A DNA stretch of 7,958 bases from assembly GCA_002898975.1 (NCBI GenBank), contig BEID01000048.1, positions 1 through 7,958 on the forward strand. The letters are read 5' to 3'. Position 1 is the stretch's first letter, and the number at the start of each line of letters is the position of its first letter. Below the pieces are notes generated by a model. That model was not told the DNA's origin, made no database searches, and worked only from the letters and a program-made list of their open reading frames with translations. This stretch comes from a bacterium HR27. Lineage in GTDB: Bacteria; Chloroflexota; Chloroflexia; Thermomicrobiales; Thermomicrobiaceae. Position numbers and translations under genes: made by a program. This document shows positions 5,912-7,958 of this stretch, one piece after another.

Positions 5912-7279
5912 TTACCGTGCGACCTGCGGGAGATCAGCCAGCGCGGCCTGGACAGCCTCCTCGGGATACTCGTAGTCCTCGAGCTTCCCTGCCAGGTACG
6001 CCTCGTAGGCTGCGAGGTCGAAGTGCCCGTGCCCGCTCAGTCCGATCAGGATCGCCTTCTCCTCGCCGGTCTCGGCACACCGCCGTGCCTCGTCGATGGC
6101 TGCTCGCACCGCGTGGGCCGACTCCGGTGCCGGGACGATCCCTTCGGCGCGGGCGAAGAGGACGGCCCCCTCGAAGACCTTTGTCTGCGGCAGGGCGATC
6201 GCCTCGATCAGCCCCTGCTCGTAGAGATGGCTGACCAGCGGTGCCATCCCGTGGTAGCGCAGGCCACCGGCGTGGATGCTCGCCGGAATGAAGGTGTGCC
6301 CGAGCGTGTGCATCTTGAGGAGCGGTGTCGTACGCGCGGTGTCGCCGAAGTCGTAGGTGTAGATGCCACGCGTCAGCGAGGGGCAGGCCGTCGGTTCGAC
6401 CGCGACGATGCGGACGTTCTTCCCCGCGAGCTTGTCGCGGACGAACGGGAAAGTGAGCCCGGCGAAGTTGGAGCCGCCACCGACGCAGCCGAAGATGACG
6501 TCGGGATAGTCACCGGCTAGCTCGAACTGTCGCTGGGCTTCCAACCCGATCACCGTCTGGTGCAGCAGCACGTGGTTGAGGACGCTACCCAGCGAGTACT
6601 TGGTATCAGCGCGCGAGGCGGCGTCCTCGACCGCTTCCGAAATGGCGATGCCGAGGCTACCGGGATGGTTCGGATCCTGCTCGTAGAAGCGCCGGCCGGA
6701 CGCCGTATCCGGGCTGGGGCTGGGGACGCACTGGGCACCCCAGGTCTCCATCAAAATGCGCCGGTACGGCTTCTGTAGGTAGCTGGCTCGCACCATGTAG
6801 ACCTTGAGCTCGAGGTCGAAGAAGGCGCAGGCCATCGCCAGCGAGCTGCCCCACTGCCCTGCTCCGGTCTCGGTCGTGAGGCGCTTCACCCCGGCCTGCT
6901 TGTTGTAGTAGGCCTGGGCGACCGCGGTGTTCGGCTTGTGGCTCCCCGCTGGGCTCACGCCCTCGTACTTGTAGTAGATGCGCGCCGGTGTGCCGAGGAC
7001 GCGCTCGAGGCGCCGGGCCCGGAACAGCGGCGTGGGGCGCCAGAGCCGGTAGACGTCGAGCACTGGCCCGGGAATCTCGACCCAGCGCTCCGGCGTGACC
7101 TCCTGGAGGATGAGTTCCATCGGGAACAGCGGCTCGAGGTCGGCCGGCCCAACCGGTTCACCGGTCGCGGGATGAATGGGTGGCGGGGGCGCACTCGGCA
7201 AGTCGGCAGTCAGGTTGTACCAGTGGGTCGGCAGGTCGGCCTCGGTCAGCAGGAACTTGACGGTTTCTCCAGCGCTCAC
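5912..7279 (-). CDS. trpB: Tryptophan synthase beta chain-like protein, TrpB2 type
   Basis: This fold-type II PLP enzyme of 455 residues condenses indole with serine (or O-phosphoserine, reported for some TrpB2 enzymes) to tryptophan. Visible features: GSHKPNTA (112-119) with the PLP Schiff-base lysine K115; [10 protein letters not shown] (137-146) with catalytic Glu E137; the phosphate-binding GGGSN (267-271); and LSGHGHFD (414-421) near the C-terminus. It is longer than TrpB1 (about 400 residues), with an N-terminal extension ([17 protein letters not shown], 12-28) typical of TrpB2. No trpA or other trp gene is adjacent, so it may act alone, in indole salvage or with a distant TrpA. The start is the GTG at 7279, with GGAGG six bases upstream; an ATG at 7324 overlaps the -10 element of the likely promoter and lacks a ribosome-binding site. 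The stop is TAA at 5914-5912. Confidence 0.93.
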   Translation of the reverse strand: MSAGETVKFLLTEADLPTHWYNLTADLPSAPPPPIHPATGEPVGPADLEPLFPMELILQEVTPERWVEIPGPVLDVYRLWRPTPLFRARRLERVLGTPARIYYKYEGVSPAGSHKPNTAVAQAYYNKQAGVKRLTTETGAGQWGSSLAMACAFFDLELKVYMVRASYLQKPYRRILMETWGAQCVPSPSPDTASGRRFYEQDPNHPGSLGIAISEAVEDAASRADTKYSLGSVLNHVLLHQTVIGLEAQRQFELAGDYPDVIFGCVGGGSNFAGLTFPFVRDKLAGKNVRIVAVEPTACPSLTRGIYTYDFGDTARTTPLLKMHTLGHTFIPASIHAGGLRYHGMAPLVSHLYEQGLIEAIALPQTKVFEGAVLFARAEGIVPAPESAHAVRAAIDEARRCAETGEEKAILIGLSGHGHFDLAAYEAYLAGKLEDYEYPEEAVQAALADLPQVAR

Positions 7280-7322
7280 GCTCGTCCTCCGCTCCGTGCA
7301 GGCTCCGTCCATCGCTGCAGGC

Positions 7323-7350
7323 ATTGTAAAGGAACGACTGGAGGCCGCAA
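7323..7350 (-). promoter_or_regulatory. Likely sigma-70-type promoter of trpB2
   Basis: On the minus strand TTGCGG (7350-7345) and TACAAT (7328-7323, five of six matches to TATAAT) are 16 bases apart. Transcription would start near 7316, giving a leader of about 37 bases with the GGAGG site in front of the GTG at 7279. The leader is too short for a trp-type attenuator or T-box. Confidence 0.55.
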
Positions 7351-7467
7351 GGTGCCGCGCACTCCAGCACCGTCGCCCGGGCGTGCGCGCTCCGGTCGAT
7401 CACACTGGCCGCTTCGCCTACCTGGGATCGGACAGGCAACCGGATCCTGCTTCCTGCGCTGACTGGC

Positions 7468-7494
7468 CCAGTGAGCGGTGTCTCACCACTCTGG
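7468..7494 (-). terminator. Imperfect hairpin downstream of the CDF transporter gene
   Basis: CCAG-TGAG (7468-7475) can pair with CTCA (7482-7485) and CTGG (7491-7494), with a five-base bulge on the right arm. It lies in the 248-bp gap between the transporter stop and trpB2. It is weaker than the other hairpins in the window and has no T-run. Apart from this hairpin and the trpB2 promoter I see nothing in the gap. Confidence 0.25.
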
Positions 7495-7527
7495 CTCGCC
7501 GCGTGCGATGGACAGCGCGCCCAGCGT

Positions 7528-7958
7528 TCAGTGGCGGTGCGTCGTCAGCGGCACCTCATCGAGCGGTAAAAGACAGCTGCGCAGTCCTTCGGGCGACTCG
7601 AGCGAGCAGCCGCGGAACGCCTCCGGCAGCGCGGCTGGCTGCTCGGGCTGCAACGTGACGTGCAGGATCCCGAAGCGGACACGCAATACCCGTGCCAGAT
7701 CGAGCAGGACGTCCGGCCAGGGCCGCGTCTCGTCCACCTCGACGTGCCCGCTCAGCGCGACGAAGCCGCTCGTCACCGTCCAGACATGCAAATCGTGGAC
7801 GCCGACGACACCGGGGACGCTCAGCATGGCATCGCGCACCGCCTCGGGATCGATATGCGCGGGGGTCACCTCGAGCAAGACCTCGACCGAGTCCCAGAGG
7901 ACGTGCCAGGCGGAGCGGAGTACCAGGAGGCCGATCGCAGCAGAAAGGATCGGGTCAA
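7528..7958 (-). CDS. Cation diffusion facilitator (CzcD/YiiP-like) metal exporter, C-terminal part
   Basis: CDF proteins export Zn, Co, Cd, Fe or Mn ions against protons. Only the last 142 residues are present; the frame is open at the right edge and the first full codon is at 7956. They begin in the last membrane helix (DPILSAAIGLLVLRSAW, residues 1-17), pass through the family junction VEVLLEVTP (24-32), and continue as the cytoplasmic ferredoxin-like metal-sensing domain with HDLHVW (54-59), SGHVEV (69-74) and the beta strand ILHVTLQPE (97-105). H54, H57, H71 and H99 are likely metal-site residues by analogy with YiiP. The tail is longer than the family minimum and ends with THRH. A TTG at 7878 could be read as a start, but family homology continues upstream of it, so this is a truncated long gene, not a small one. 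The metal cannot be told, since the transmembrane binding sites lie outside the window. Confidence 0.9.
   Translation of the reverse strand, partial: DPILSAAIGLLVLRSAWHVLWDSVEVLLEVTPAHIDPEAVRDAMLSVPGVVGVHDLHVWTVTSGFVALSGHVEVDETRPWPDVLLDLARVLRVRFGILHVTLQPEQPAALPEAFRGCSLESPEGLRSCLLPLDEVPLTTHRH

Noticed and set aside
5846..6520. A plus-strand frame of 224 codons opposite trpB2
   Set aside because: It begins inside the trpB2 terminator-like hairpin and shows no domain; TrpB2 active-site motifs on the other strand are unambiguous.
7280..7324. A 15-codon N-terminal extension of TrpB2 from the ATG at 7324
   Set aside because: That ATG overlaps the likely -10 element TACAAT and has no ribosome-binding site; the GTG at 7279 has one.
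1..7958. CRISPR arrays, tRNA or rRNA genes, insertion sequences and phage features
   Set aside because: No spaced direct repeats, cloverleaf-like segments, transposase motifs or terminal inverted repeats were seen on either strand.

Overview
The window looks like a piece of a G+C-rich, probably thermophilic, bacterial chromosome. A Tat-type, lipobox-bearing nitrous-oxide reductase followed by a small membrane protein and NosD, together with a TrpB2-type tryptophan synthase and a family 5 uracil-DNA glycosylase, would suit the Thermomicrobia branch of Chloroflexota (Thermomicrobium/Sphaerobacter-like). That placement is inference from gene content, not from a marker gene.

Layout. Positions 1-4226 hold a minus-strand nos cluster, transcribed right to left as nosZ (2205-4226), a nosB-like membrane protein (1478-2113) and nosD (1473 down past the left edge). 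NosZ is the multicopper N2O reductase with all seven CuZ histidines and a full CuA site. The membrane protein probably links it to electron supply. NosD is the beta-helix protein needed for CuZ maturation; the rest of the maturation set would be expected beyond the left edge. A 15-bp stem-loop separates nosZ from the two downstream genes and could set their stoichiometry.

Positions 4227-4448 are a divergent regulatory region with two copies of a 14-bp palindromic motif. The plus-strand gene at 4449-5177 is a family 5 (UDGb) Fe-S uracil-DNA glycosylase. It meets, tail to tail, a minus-strand coiled-coil plus PD-(D/E)XK-like protein (5174-5716). The two genes share the palindrome CTAG as reciprocal stop codons, and a hairpin that could end the glycosylase transcript lies inside the other gene's coding sequence.

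Positions 5912-7279 encode a stand-alone TrpB2 on the minus strand, with its own recognisable promoter and a 16-bp hairpin downstream. The right end (7528-7958) is the C-terminal part of a cation-diffusion-facilitator metal transporter whose N-terminus lies outside the window.

The genes belong to known families and I see no wholly new system. The most unusual points are the predicted lipid-anchored Tat-exported NosZ, the paired palindromes upstream of it, the shared-stop gene pair and the uncharacterised nuclease-fold protein.
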